Below are positions 27,007 through 35,400 of a stretch of 64,000 nt of DNA, piece by piece. Every line of letters begins with the position of its first letter. Positions within the stretch are counted from its first letter, which is position 1. The position numbers and the translations under genes were made by a program. Origin of the DNA: CAZDCD01 sp964503885 (GTDB taxonomy: Bacteria; Bacteroidota; Bacteroidia; Bacteroidales; UBA10428); contig CAZDCD010000010.1 of assembly GCA_964503885.1 (NCBI GenBank), positions 1 through 64,000 of the forward strand, read 5' to 3'. The notes under the pieces are model-generated. The model made no database searches and was not told the origin of the DNA. It worked only from the letters and a program-made list of their open reading frames with translations.

Positions 27007-27855
27007 ATGAGGCAGATTAAACAAATACACACAGCAATAGACGCACCCATCGGCGATCTGATCACATTCAGGGCAATGCCCACAAGTAGCATAGACCATC
27101 TCGATCCTTTTCTTTTCCTGAACCATCACGGTCCGCAGACCTATGCTCCAGGCAACAGCGGATTGCCTTTCGGGCCGCACCCCCATAAAGGATTTGAAAC
27201 GCTGACCTTTATCCTTCAGGGCGATCTCACCCATATGGACACGGGCGGAGGTAAGAGTGTGATAAAGGAAGGAGGCATCCAGTGGATGACAGCCGGAAAA
27301 GGACTGGTGCATGCCGAAATTTCATCCGATGAATTTATGGAAAAGGGAGGCCTGGTGGAAGTAATACAGATATGGCTGAACCTCCCCGCCAGGCTGAAAA
27401 ATACCGAACCCGGATATATCGGATTGCAGAAGGATAAAATTCCTGTTGTGAGTGCAGATAACGGCAAAGTTATCATTCACCTCGTATCGGGAACAGAGGG
27501 TAAAACATCAGGTCCGGTAAGATCGCTCACCGGTCTGTATATGTCGCATATGGAATTTAAAAGGGAAGGCTCCCACACCACAGATGTTGATCCGGGATAT
27601 AGCATACTTTTTTATGTGGTGAAGGGCAGGGTAGAGGTCAACGGTAAGGTTGCAGCCATGCACGATCTTGTGGAATTTGAAAATAAAGGTGAAAAAATTG
27701 ATATTCTGGCACCGGAGGATTCATCTGTTATATTTGGTTACGGAGAACCCTTTAACGAACCCATCGTAGCCCAGGGACCATTTGTCATGAACAACATGGC
27801 TGAAATACGCCAGGCTTATCTCGATTACCAGAGTGGGAAAATGGGAAGTCTCTGA
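27007..27855 (+). CDS. pirin family protein
   Basis: This 282-residue bicupin pirin has the metal-binding pattern FGPHPHKGFETLTFIL and, further on, GLVHAEIS in the N-terminal cupin (His, His, His, Glu ligands). The C-terminal cupin is complete (VDPGYSILFYVVKGRVEVNGKV). Some bacterial pirins have quercetin 2,3-dioxygenase activity, others modulate enzymes such as pyruvate dehydrogenase; which applies cannot be said. It converges on the PhoB-like regulator gene with only 7 bp between the stop codons. Confidence 0.93.
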   Translation: MRQIKQIHTAIDAPIGDLITFRAMPTSSIDHLDPFLFLNHHGPQTYAPGNSGLPFGPHPHKGFETLTFILQGDLTHMDTGGGKSVIKEGGIQWMTAGKGLVHAEISSDEFMEKGGLVEVIQIWLNLPARLKNTEPGYIGLQKDKIPVVSADNGKVIIHLVSGTEGKTSGPVRSLTGLYMSHMEFKREGSHTTDVDPGYSILFYVVKGRVEVNGKVAAMHDLVEFENKGEKIDILAPEDSSVIFGYGEPFNEPIVAQGPFVMNNMAEIRQAYLDYQSGKMGSL

Positions 27856-27862
27856 CAGGTTT

Positions 27863-28561
27863 TTAGGTTTCAAACTTGTAACCAATACCTTTTATTGTTA
27901 CGATTCTTTTTTCACCAATTCTTTCCCGCAACTTGCGAATATAAACATCTATGGTGCGATCGCTTACATGGCTGCCATCCGAACCCCACAGGTGATCAAA
28001 TATCTCTATCCTGGTAAACACCCTTGAGGGTTTGGAGGTCAGAAGCATCAATAGTTTAAATTCTTTTCTGGGTAGATTGAATTTTTGCCCGCCCATCTCA
28101 AGGAGGTATTTCTCAGGGTCGATGGTCATATTTCCGAATTCCAGCAGGCTGGTAGTGGCTGTAAATGTTTCTTCATCAGAATTATACCTTTTGAGTAAAG
28201 CTTTAATTCTGGAAATCAACACTTTAGGTTTCACAGGTTTGGTAATATAGTCATCTCCTCCGGCCTCAAAGCCTGCAATCAGCGCATAATCTTCGCTCCG
28301 TGCAGTAAGGAATACAATTATTGTATTTCTGAGCTGGGGCAATGATTTTAGTTTTAAGCAGGTTTCAATACCATCCATTTCCGGCATCATGATATCCAGT
28401 ATTATCAGATGGGGAATAACTTTTGCCGCAATTTTCAACGCATCGATCCCGTTCATGACCTTGAAGATATTGAATCCTTCGTTTTTAAGATTATAGCTTA
28501 AGAACTCAAGAATATCAGGGTCATCGTCAACCAGTAAAATTTTATTGGTTTTTATGTTCAT
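27863..28561 (-). CDS. OmpR/PhoB-type response regulator (first copy)
   Basis: This is a receiver plus winged-helix protein of 232-237 residues; I use ATG 28561 (MNIKTNKILLVDDDPD), with ATG 28576 as an alternative. The receiver has DDD and the phosphoacceptor in LDIMMPEMDG, a switch Thr in FLTAR, and Lys in YITKPVKPK. The DNA-binding domain shows LPRKEFKLLMLLTSKPSRVFTR and DRTIDVYIRKLRERIG. It is a close paralogue of the protein at 31261-31983. The two flank the PiT transporter, suggesting a PhoB role. No kinase gene is adjacent. Confidence 0.93.
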   Translation of the reverse strand: MNIKTNKILLVDDDPDILEFLSYNLKNEGFNIFKVMNGIDALKIAAKVIPHLIILDIMMPEMDGIETCLKLKSLPQLRNTIIVFLTARSEDYALIAGFEAGGDDYITKPVKPKVLISRIKALLKRYNSDEETFTATTSLLEFGNMTIDPEKYLLEMGGQKFNLPRKEFKLLMLLTSKPSRVFTRIEIFDHLWGSDGSHVSDRTIDVYIRKLRERIGEKRIVTIKGIGYKFET

Positions 28562-28589
28562 TGTTAAATACATCATGAATGCAGTTCTT

Positions 28590-28635
28590 CAAATTTACGG
28601 CATAGAGCTTATTTATGTGTTAACTTAATTTTATC
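28590..28635 (-). promoter_or_regulatory. candidate promoter and Pho box of the first PhoB-like gene
   Basis: On the minus strand TAAATTTG (28597 to 28590) fits the -7 consensus. Just upstream, on the plus strand, TTATT (28609), TTAAC (28620) and TTATC (28631) follow each other at exact 11-bp steps, covering the -33 region. Similar 11-bp TTAAC-type repeats are known for PhoB/PhoP-class regulators. Inference. Confidence 0.42.
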
Positions 28636-28860
28636 ATTCATGGCTCCAATTTTACCATTTCTTTAATTTTCCGGTTTAATCCTCCACGATGACCTCATAG
28701 ATATAGAATGCAATAAATTAGTATGTTAAGTGAAATATATTATGAAATCAATCTCCTGTCCGGTACCTGGTATTCTTTCATCTCGGTAGGGTATATTTCA
28801 ATTGCAGAAATATTAATGAGTTGTAAATCAGGATGTACGTCCAATACAAAATGAAATATC

Positions 28861-28885
28861 TTAACAAAAAATTAATATAAATTTG
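28861..28885 (+). promoter_or_regulatory. candidate Pho box and -7 element of the PiT gene
   Basis: TTAAC (28861) and TTAAT (28872) lie 11 bp apart, and TAAATTTG (28878-28885) fits the -7 consensus about 55 bp before the chosen start codon at 28940. Confidence 0.45.
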
Positions 28886-28939
28886 TTGAAATATCGATTA
28901 AGAATTTACCTTTATAACGAAATTTTAAAAGCCGGTTTT

Positions 28940-31210
28940 ATGGAGAATATCTACCTGATCATCGTAGTCGTTCTTTTTGTTCTTGCTGTTTCTGATCTTA
29001 TTGTAGGCGTGAGCAATGACGCTGTGAACTTTCTGAATTCCGCCATCGGGTCAAAAGTGGCTCCTGTAAAAATAATCATGCTTATCGCTGCACTGGGAGT
29101 GCTTATCGGTGCAACCTTCTCGAGCGGGATGATGGAAGTAGCCCGGAAAGGCATCTTTCATCCGGGGTCGTTTTATTTTCCGGAGATTATGATCATTTTC
29201 CTTGCTGTGATGATCACCGATGTCATTCTTCTCGATCTGTTCAATACATTTGGATTGCCGACTTCAACCACCGTATCCATTGTTTTCGAGTTGCTTGGGG
29301 CATCGGTGGCTATAGCCCTGGTTAAAATCAGGAATTCTGGATCTACTATTTCCGATATGGGCAATTTTATCAATTCCGAGAGGGCATTGCTGATCATTTC
29401 AGGTATTTTGCTCTCTGTTATCGTAGCTTTTATCACGGGTATTATTATTCAGTATATTACGCGGATCATATTCTCATTCAATATACAAAAGACAGTAAGG
29501 TATTTCGGTTCGCTTTTCGGTGGACTGGCCATTACCGGTATTACCTATTTTATATTGATTAAAGGCGCCAAGGGCTCATCTTTTCTGAGCGATGAAAAGG
29601 TAAACTGGATTGCCTCACACAGCATGCTTATTCTGGGACTAAGCTTTGCCGGCTGGACAATATTCACGCAACTGCTGCAGTGGTTTTTCAGGGTAAATGT
29701 GTTCAAGGTTATTGTGATGTTCGGAACGTTTGCCCTGGCAATGGCTTTTGCCGGAAACGACCTGGTGAATTTCATCGGGGTTCCGCTTGCAGGTTTTGAA
29801 TCTTACCGGATATACGCTGCCCAGCATGTGCTCTCGGCAGGGGAGTTGACTATGACCGGATTGAGGGCCCAGGTTGAAACACCAACGGCATTTCTTCTGA
29901 TCGCCGGTCTCATTATGGTAATTACCTTGTGGTTCTCAAGAAAGGCCCGGTCGGTTGTGCGTACATCCCTCGACCTGAGCCATCAGGATGAAGTCAACGA
30001 ACGGTTTGCTTCTTCGGCCTTTGCCAGAACAATTGTGAGGCAATGGATGCAGATTGGAAATGCAGTAAAGAAAATAATTCCTGACAATGTGAAGAACTGG
30101 CTTGACAAACGGTTTAATGACAAGGTGTTCAGGAAACAGGTCAAAAAAGATAAGGAAATTTCTTTCGATCTGGTACGTGCTTCTGTGAACCTGGCGGTGT
30201 CAAGCAGCCTGATCGCCTTTGCCACGTCATATAAGCTTCCTTTGTCCACCACCTATGTTACATTTATGGTAGCTATGGGTTCTTCGCTTGCCGACAGAGC
30301 CTGGGGCCGTGAAAGCGCCGTTTACAGAATTACCGGGGTGATTACAGTCATAGGCGGATGGTTTTTTACCGCATTCAGCGCGTTCACGCTGGCGTTCATC
30401 ATGGCAATACTTATACATACGGGAGGAAACTGGGCAATTGGTGGCTTAATATTACTGGGTATATTCCTGATCTACAGGACGCATATTCTACATAAGAGCC
30501 GTGAAAAGGTGCAGAAGAAATCGGATGAGGATATGGTGGTCGATCTTGATATGGACAGTGCCAAAGTATTTGATAAATGTAACCTGAGGGTAGTAAGCTC
30601 AATGATTGCAGTGAGCGATTTATATAAAGATACCATTGAGGGATTTATTTCCGAAAAGAGGAAGAAACTGAGGAAAGCTGCCAAAGACGTGAAGAAGCTG
30701 AACAAAGAGGTGAAGGCATTCAAGAAAAATGCACATGAAACCGTAAGGGCATTGCAGGAAGAAGAGTCGGCTGAAACAGGGGACAACTATGTTCAGATGC
30801 TTGATTACCTGCGTGAAACGGCACATTGCATGACGTATATCGCACAGCCCATATTTGAACATACCGACAACAACCATTCCCCCCTGAAAAATCCGGAAGC
30901 AGATGAGATGAAGTCTTACCTTAAGGATTTCACCAACTTTATGCATCAACTGGTGAAAGTTATCTCAGGCAAAAAATACGGCGATATTGATAAGCTGAAT
31001 GCCGGAATGCAGGATCTGGTGGGCAAACTGGCTAAAATGCGGAAATCACATCTTAAACACATCAAAACTGATTCACAGAGCACAAGACTAAGCATGCTCT
31101 ATCTCGATGTGCTTGCGGAGTCAAAAAATCTGGTGTTGTTTACCATCAATATTGCCAAAACGGCTCGTGATTTTGATAAGGCGGCTAAACTTGGCAGCAG
31201 GAAAAAATAA
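28940..31210 (+). CDS. PiT family inorganic phosphate transporter fused to PhoU-like (DUF47) domain
   Basis: This is a 756-residue protein from ATG 28940; a TTG 19 codons upstream lies within the likely promoter and is rejected. Two PiT halves are visible: GVSNDAVNFLNSAIGSKV with NTFGLPTSTTVS, and FAGNDLVNFIGVPLAGF with YKLPLSTTYVTFMVAMG, the inverted-repeat phosphate/sodium sites. After about residue 530 the chain is hydrophilic and helical (KRKKLRKAAKDVKKLNKEVKAF..), matching a PhoU/DUF47-type regulatory domain. It takes up inorganic phosphate with a cation gradient. Flanked by two PhoB-like regulators. Confidence 0.93.
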   Translation: MENIYLIIVVVLFVLAVSDLIVGVSNDAVNFLNSAIGSKVAPVKIIMLIAALGVLIGATFSSGMMEVARKGIFHPGSFYFPEIMIIFLAVMITDVILLDLFNTFGLPTSTTVSIVFELLGASVAIALVKIRNSGSTISDMGNFINSERALLIISGILLSVIVAFITGIIIQYITRIIFSFNIQKTVRYFGSLFGGLAITGITYFILIKGAKGSSFLSDEKVNWIASHSMLILGLSFAGWTIFTQLLQWFFRVNVFKVIVMFGTFALAMAFAGNDLVNFIGVPLAGFESYRIYAAQHVLSAGELTMTGLRAQVETPTAFLLIAGLIMVITLWFSRKARSVVRTSLDLSHQDEVNERFASSAFARTIVRQWMQIGNAVKKIIPDNVKNWLDKRFNDKVFRKQVKKDKEISFDLVRASVNLAVSSSLIAFATSYKLPLSTTYVTFMVAMGSSLADRAWGRESAVYRITGVITVIGGWFFTAFSAFTLAFIMAILIHTGGNWAIGGLILLGIFLIYRTHILHKSREKVQKKSDEDMVVDLDMDSAKVFDKCNLRVVSSMIAVSDLYKDTIEGFISEKRKKLRKAAKDVKKLNKEVKAFKKNAHETVRALQEEESAETGDNYVQMLDYLRETAHCMTYIAQPIFEHTDNNHSPLKNPEADEMKSYLKDFTNFMHQLVKVISGKKYGDIDKLNAGMQDLVGKLAKMRKSHLKHIKTDSQSTRLSMLYLDVLAESKNLVLFTINIAKTARDFDKAAKLGSRKK

Positions 31211-31260
31211 CTGTATCGTATCAAACGGATTCTCAGGATCGGGATCTCCCGGTAATGTTT

Positions 31261-31983
31261 TTATTCCTTAAATTTATAACCTACACCTTTAATAGTAACG
31301 ATATGGCTGTCACCAATCTTTTCCCGTAATTTACGGATATGCACATCGATGGTGCGGTCACCTACAATGACATCGTCACCCCAGACCTGGCTGAAAATTT
31401 CATCACGCGTAAAAACCTTATCGGGTTTTGAAGAAATAAGCATCAGCAGTTCAAACTCCTTTTTGGGTAGCGCCAGTTCCTTCTCTTCCACTGTCACAAT
31501 GTATTTTTCCCTGTCGATAACCAGGTTACCCCGCATAATTTTACCTCCCTGGTCATGCAAAACAGACTCGTGGCCATGTTTTCCGTATCGTTTAAGCAAT
31601 GCTTTGATCCGGCTTATCAGTACTTTTGGTTTTACAGGCTTGGTAATATAATCGTCTCCGCCGGCATCGAATCCGGCTATCTGCGAATAGTCCTCACCCC
31701 GGGCAGTCAGAAAAGCAACAATAGTCCTATCAAGTCCGGGAATTGTGCGTATCTGTTCGCATGTTTCTATTCCATCCATTTCAGGCATCATGATATCAAG
31801 CAATATCAGGTGTGGATTGTATTTTCGGGCAAGCTCTATACCGTCTCTTCCATTTGATGCGGAATATACCTCATAATTTTCCTTTCTCAGATTATAGGCA
31901 AGAAATTCAAGGATGTCTGGTTCGTCATCGATAACAAGGACTTTGAATGCAGGGTTACTCATGTCAGGGCTGTTATTTTCCAT
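31261..31983 (-). CDS. OmpR/PhoB-type response regulator (second copy)
   Basis: This 240-residue protein, with ATG 31983 or ATG 31962 (MSNPAF) as start, has the receiver pocket DDE, the phosphoacceptor in LDIMMPEMDG, the Thr in FLTARGED, and Lys in YITKPVKPK. The winged-helix domain carries LPKKEFELLMLISSKPDKVFTRDEIF and DRTIDVHIRKLREKIG. It shares long identical stretches with the 27863-28561 protein (for example FLTAR..IAGF and the GGDDYITKPVKPK region). Tail-to-tail with the PiT gene, 50 bp apart. Likely phosphate-responsive by context. Confidence 0.93.
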   Translation of the reverse strand: MENNSPDMSNPAFKVLVIDDEPDILEFLAYNLRKENYEVYSASNGRDGIELARKYNPHLILLDIMMPEMDGIETCEQIRTIPGLDRTIVAFLTARGEDYSQIAGFDAGGDDYITKPVKPKVLISRIKALLKRYGKHGHESVLHDQGGKIMRGNLVIDREKYIVTVEEKELALPKKEFELLMLISSKPDKVFTRDEIFSQVWGDDVIVGDRTIDVHIRKLREKIGDSHIVTIKGVGYKFKE

Positions 31984-32108
31984 GCCAATTTACAAAGAAA
32001 TCGCAATAAATCATGCTATTGTTATACGATTTCGGTTTAAAGCCTTACTGGTAGAACCCGGTTGGCCCGAAAGAAAATATACAGTTCCTGAATTTAGGCT
32101 GGTTCCTG

Positions 32109-32124
32109 TTAACATAAAATTAAT
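32109..32124 (+). promoter_or_regulatory. candidate Pho box between second PhoB-like gene and TonB receptor
   Basis: TTAAC (32109) and TTAAT (32120) stand at an 11-bp distance, in a context almost identical to the box at 28861. It lies 121 bp before the receptor start and could serve either divergent gene. No clear -7 element accompanies it. Confidence 0.4.
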
Positions 32125-32244
32125 TTATAAATAATATTCCGATTACTTCATCCAGACCTTTTTAATCTACTTTTCAATCCTGAAATCCACAGCTTGTTAT
32201 AAGCTGTATTTCATTGATGATTAAATATTTACAAATTTACATAT

Positions 32245-35151
32245 ATGTATAGTATTAAGAAAGCCTGTATTTTTTCAATACTCTTGGTACACCATTTTTT
32301 GTTGGCATATAGTCAGGAAGGAATATTAAAAGGAAAGATAACCGATGCTGAAACCGGTGAAGAGCTGATAGGCGCTACTATAGTCATTCAGGGAACTACC
32401 AAGGGAACAATAACCGGTTTTGAAGGGAACTACCTGCTTCAGAATATATCCGAAGGAAAATACAATATCGTTATATCCTATATTTCCTATGATTCGCAGA
32501 TCCACCAGGTGGATATAAAAGCGAACAGTTCTGAAGAGCTTAATGTGGCGTTAAAATCTGCGACCATTGGGCTGGATGAAGTGGTGATCAGGAAAGTCAG
32601 AAGACGGGACACCGATATGGCTCTATTGTCTTCAATAAGGTCATCCAATGTAGTATCGAACGGGATTTCAGCACAACAGATATCGCGTTCGCAGGACAAG
32701 GATGCTTCGGAAGTGCTGAGAAGGGTTCCCGGCGTGAGTACACGGGATGGCAAATTTATCATTGTACGTGGTCTTACCGAAAGGTATAACAGTGTATGGC
32801 TGAATAATTCTTCAGCACCCAGTTCTGAAGTCGATAAACGCGCCTTTTCCTTTGACGTGATTCCCAGCGACATGATCGATAATATCCTTATCTTTAAAAC
32901 ACCGGCCCCGGAATTGCCTGCGGATTTTGCAGGAGCGGTCATTAATATACAGACAAAAAACCTTGTCGATGAGAATAAAATAACGGTTGCTTATTCAACA
33001 GGATTTCTCCAGGGAAGCACATTCAGATCATTTTACCGGTACCAGGGCAGCAATACCGACTGGCTGGGTTTTGATAACGGCATAAGATCCCTGCCCGCAA
33101 ATTTTCCTCCGACTACCGAAGCATTCAGGCAGCTTGGGGCAAGCGATAATCCCGAAGACAAGCAAAAGGTAACCGATCTCGGGCGTTCTTTTGAAAATAA
33201 CTGGACTCCGGATAAATATACCGCAAGGCCCGATCAGAGTTTTCTGGTCAGTTCTCAGAAAAGATTTACGGTGGGAAAGATTTCCATTGCAAATATTTCT
33301 TCATTAACCTATAACAATGCATTAAGCAGCGAATATGTATACAGGGCTGCCTACAATCAGTTTTACGATTACGTGCATTTCAGGCCTGCATTTTCCTATG
33401 AGTTTAACGATAGCCGGTACCTGAATAAAGTAAGGATCGGTGGCTTGTCAAACTGGCTCTTTATTTTCGGGAACAACCAGAAAATTGAATTCAGAAATCT
33501 GCTCAATCAGTCGGGGATCTCCCGCACCACATTAAGGGATGGTACAAATTATTATGGGGACAACCTGGAACGTTCATACGAACTGGCCTATGAATCACGA
33601 ACAATATACAGCGGACAGCTTGGCGGAGATCATAAGTTTAACAATGAATTTACCAAACTGAACTGGACAGTGGGGTATGCTTATGCAAACAAGCTGCAAC
33701 CCGATACCAGGCGAATCAAAACATCAAAAAACAATGATGCGGGAGAACTGGCCCCATATGTTATAGGAGTTACATTTAATGCTGATCCTACCTTACTTGG
33801 AAGACTATACCTTACTAATCATGAGAACATTTATACGGCCAACACCAATTTTTCACAGATTTTCAGGATGGGTGATTTTGCACCTGAACTTAAAACAGGA
33901 GTCTATTACGAGTATAAAGACCGTTTATTTACCGCCCGTGATATCGGCTATGTCACAGCAAGTACAGTGTTCAATCTGAATACACGGTTACCTGTTGATA
34001 CCTCAGTGATGTTTTCACCGGTTGTTTTTGCTGCTATCGATACGTTTTTTAAACCTGAAAACATAAATTATGTCAACGGACTGAAAATCGATGAGTCGAC
34101 AAATCCTTCAGAATCCTATAGTGCAAGCAATCGGCTGATAGCAGGTTATTTCGGAATCAAATTCGTGTTTGGAAAATTTGTAAACTTTTACCCCGGTATC
34201 AGGATTGAAAAAAACCAGCAGATACTTGACGGGTTTAATGAAATTGGCGATTCTGTGCACATCGTGAACGATAAGCTTGATGTATTTCCCTCTGCCAACC
34301 TGGCTGTAAATATCACCCAAAAATTACTGGTAAGACTGGCCTACGGAAAAACAATAAACAGGCCGGAATTCAGAGAGATAGCCCCATATGCTTACTATGA
34401 TTTTGAAGAAAAGGCCACTATTTACGGGAATGATTTGTTGAAAAATGCCTATATCCATAATTATGACCTGCGCCTGGAATATTATCCAAGTGCCGGAGAA
34501 ATCATCTCCCTTGGAGGATTCTATAAAGATTTTACCAATCCGATAGAGGCGCACCTGAAAGACTTTGGTACCGGGTATAACTTCAAGTACTTTAATGCAT
34601 TGAATGCTAAAACCTACGGTCTTGAACTCGATGTCCGCAAAAACCTGATTATGTTATCCGATGTAAATAATTTTTTACGGATCTTTAAAGATTTCACCAT
34701 TGTTGCCAATGCTTCTGTCATTAAAAGTTCCATCAGCAATAACGATCCTACCGAACGCGATTCTGTGAGGAACCTGCAGGGACAATCCCCATATCTTATT
34801 AACCTGGGAATCTTTTACAAAAATGATTCTGCCGGTTTGGCGGCAAGCCTGATGTACAACAGGATCGGTGAACGGATCGCTTTTGTGGGTGACAAAAATA
34901 ACCCCCATATTTATGAACTCCCGTTCAATTCACTTGACCTGACCATTGATTTTCAAATCAGTAAATCCCTGGTCCTGAAAGCCGGTGTGAAAAACATCCT
35001 CGACGAATCCATTGTATTCAGACAGTACGAAGATGTGATGAAGGATACAAATGGTGACAGAATAGGCGACCTGCCGGTAAGGATCGAAGAAGTGAACCGG
35101 AAGTACAAACCGGGCAAGTTATTTAAAATAGGAATTTCCTTTAGTTTTTGA
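32245..35151 (+). CDS. TonB-dependent receptor with CarboxypepD_reg-like domain
   Basis: This is a 968-residue outer-membrane transporter. A signal peptide ends near LAYSQ, a CarboxypepD_reg-like domain (GILKGKITDAETGEELIGA.. to about residue 110) is followed by the plug (DASEVLRRVPGVSTRDGKFIIVRGL, then ELPADFAGAVINIQTKN) and a large 22-strand-type barrel ending in LFKIGISFSF. No SusD-like gene follows, so it is not a typical glycan locus. The neighbours (PiT, PhoB-like genes) and shared boxes suggest a phosphate-containing ligand. It is followed 249 bp later by a T9SS surface protein that may be its partner. Confidence 0.93.
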   Translation: MYSIKKACIFSILLVHHFLLAYSQEGILKGKITDAETGEELIGATIVIQGTTKGTITGFEGNYLLQNISEGKYNIVISYISYDSQIHQVDIKANSSEELNVALKSATIGLDEVVIRKVRRRDTDMALLSSIRSSNVVSNGISAQQISRSQDKDASEVLRRVPGVSTRDGKFIIVRGLTERYNSVWLNNSSAPSSEVDKRAFSFDVIPSDMIDNILIFKTPAPELPADFAGAVINIQTKNLVDENKITVAYSTGFLQGSTFRSFYRYQGSNTDWLGFDNGIRSLPANFPPTTEAFRQLGASDNPEDKQKVTDLGRSFENNWTPDKYTARPDQSFLVSSQKRFTVGKISIANISSLTYNNALSSEYVYRAAYNQFYDYVHFRPAFSYEFNDSRYLNKVRIGGLSNWLFIFGNNQKIEFRNLLNQSGISRTTLRDGTNYYGDNLERSYELAYESRTIYSGQLGGDHKFNNEFTKLNWTVGYAYANKLQPDTRRIKTSKNNDAGELAPYVIGVTFNADPTLLGRLYLTNHENIYTANTNFSQIFRMGDFAPELKTGVYYEYKDRLFTARDIGYVTASTVFNLNTRLPVDTSVMFSPVVFAAIDTFFKPENINYVNGLKIDESTNPSESYSASNRLIAGYFGIKFVFGKFVNFYPGIRIEKNQQILDGFNEIGDSVHIVNDKLDVFPSANLAVNITQKLLVRLAYGKTINRPEFREIAPYAYYDFEEKATIYGNDLLKNAYIHNYDLRLEYYPSAGEIISLGGFYKDFTNPIEAHLKDFGTGYNFKYFNALNAKTYGLELDVRKNLIMLSDVNNFLRIFKDFTIVANASVIKSSISNNDPTERDSVRNLQGQSPYLINLGIFYKNDSAGLAASLMYNRIGERIAFVGDKNNPHIYELPFNSLDLTIDFQISKSLVLKAGVKNILDESIVFRQYEDVMKDTNGDRIGDLPVRIEEVNRKYKPGKLFKIGISFSF

Positions 35152-35283
35152 CATCCCTTTAAATGTCCTCAGTTTTTTTAAGTTTCATTTTAGTTGCATA
35201 GACAGCGATTTTTATTTACCGAATTTCCCTGGAGGCACAACTAAGGTTTGGTAATCCTTGCATATAGATCAAGGCCTGCAATG

Positions 35284-35371
35284 TTAATTCAATGTTACCT
35301 TATTTTAAGGTAAACTTCAAATTAACATAATTTTCAGTTAACGGGTGTTTCATTCTGTAGCTCTAAATTTG
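35284..35371 (+). promoter_or_regulatory. candidate Pho-box array and -7 element of the duplicated T9SS protein
   Basis: TTAAT (35284), TTACC (35295), TTAAG (35305), TTCAA (35316) and TTAAC (35338) follow one another at 10-11 bp or a double step of 22 bp. TAAATTTG (35364-35371) fits the -7 consensus 29 bp before the start codon, and no TTTG stands at -33; the last box takes about that place, as expected for an activator-dependent promoter. Confidence 0.48.
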
Positions 35372-35400
35372 GACAAATCATTAAATTAAAAACTTCAACT

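Larger units (their letters stand above)
28562..28939. other. divergent regulatory region between PhoB-like gene and PiT gene
   Basis: These 378 bp hold two candidate Pho-box groups and two TAAATTTG -7 elements, one for each direction (listed separately). The remaining AT-rich middle shows no gene. Confidence 0.5.
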
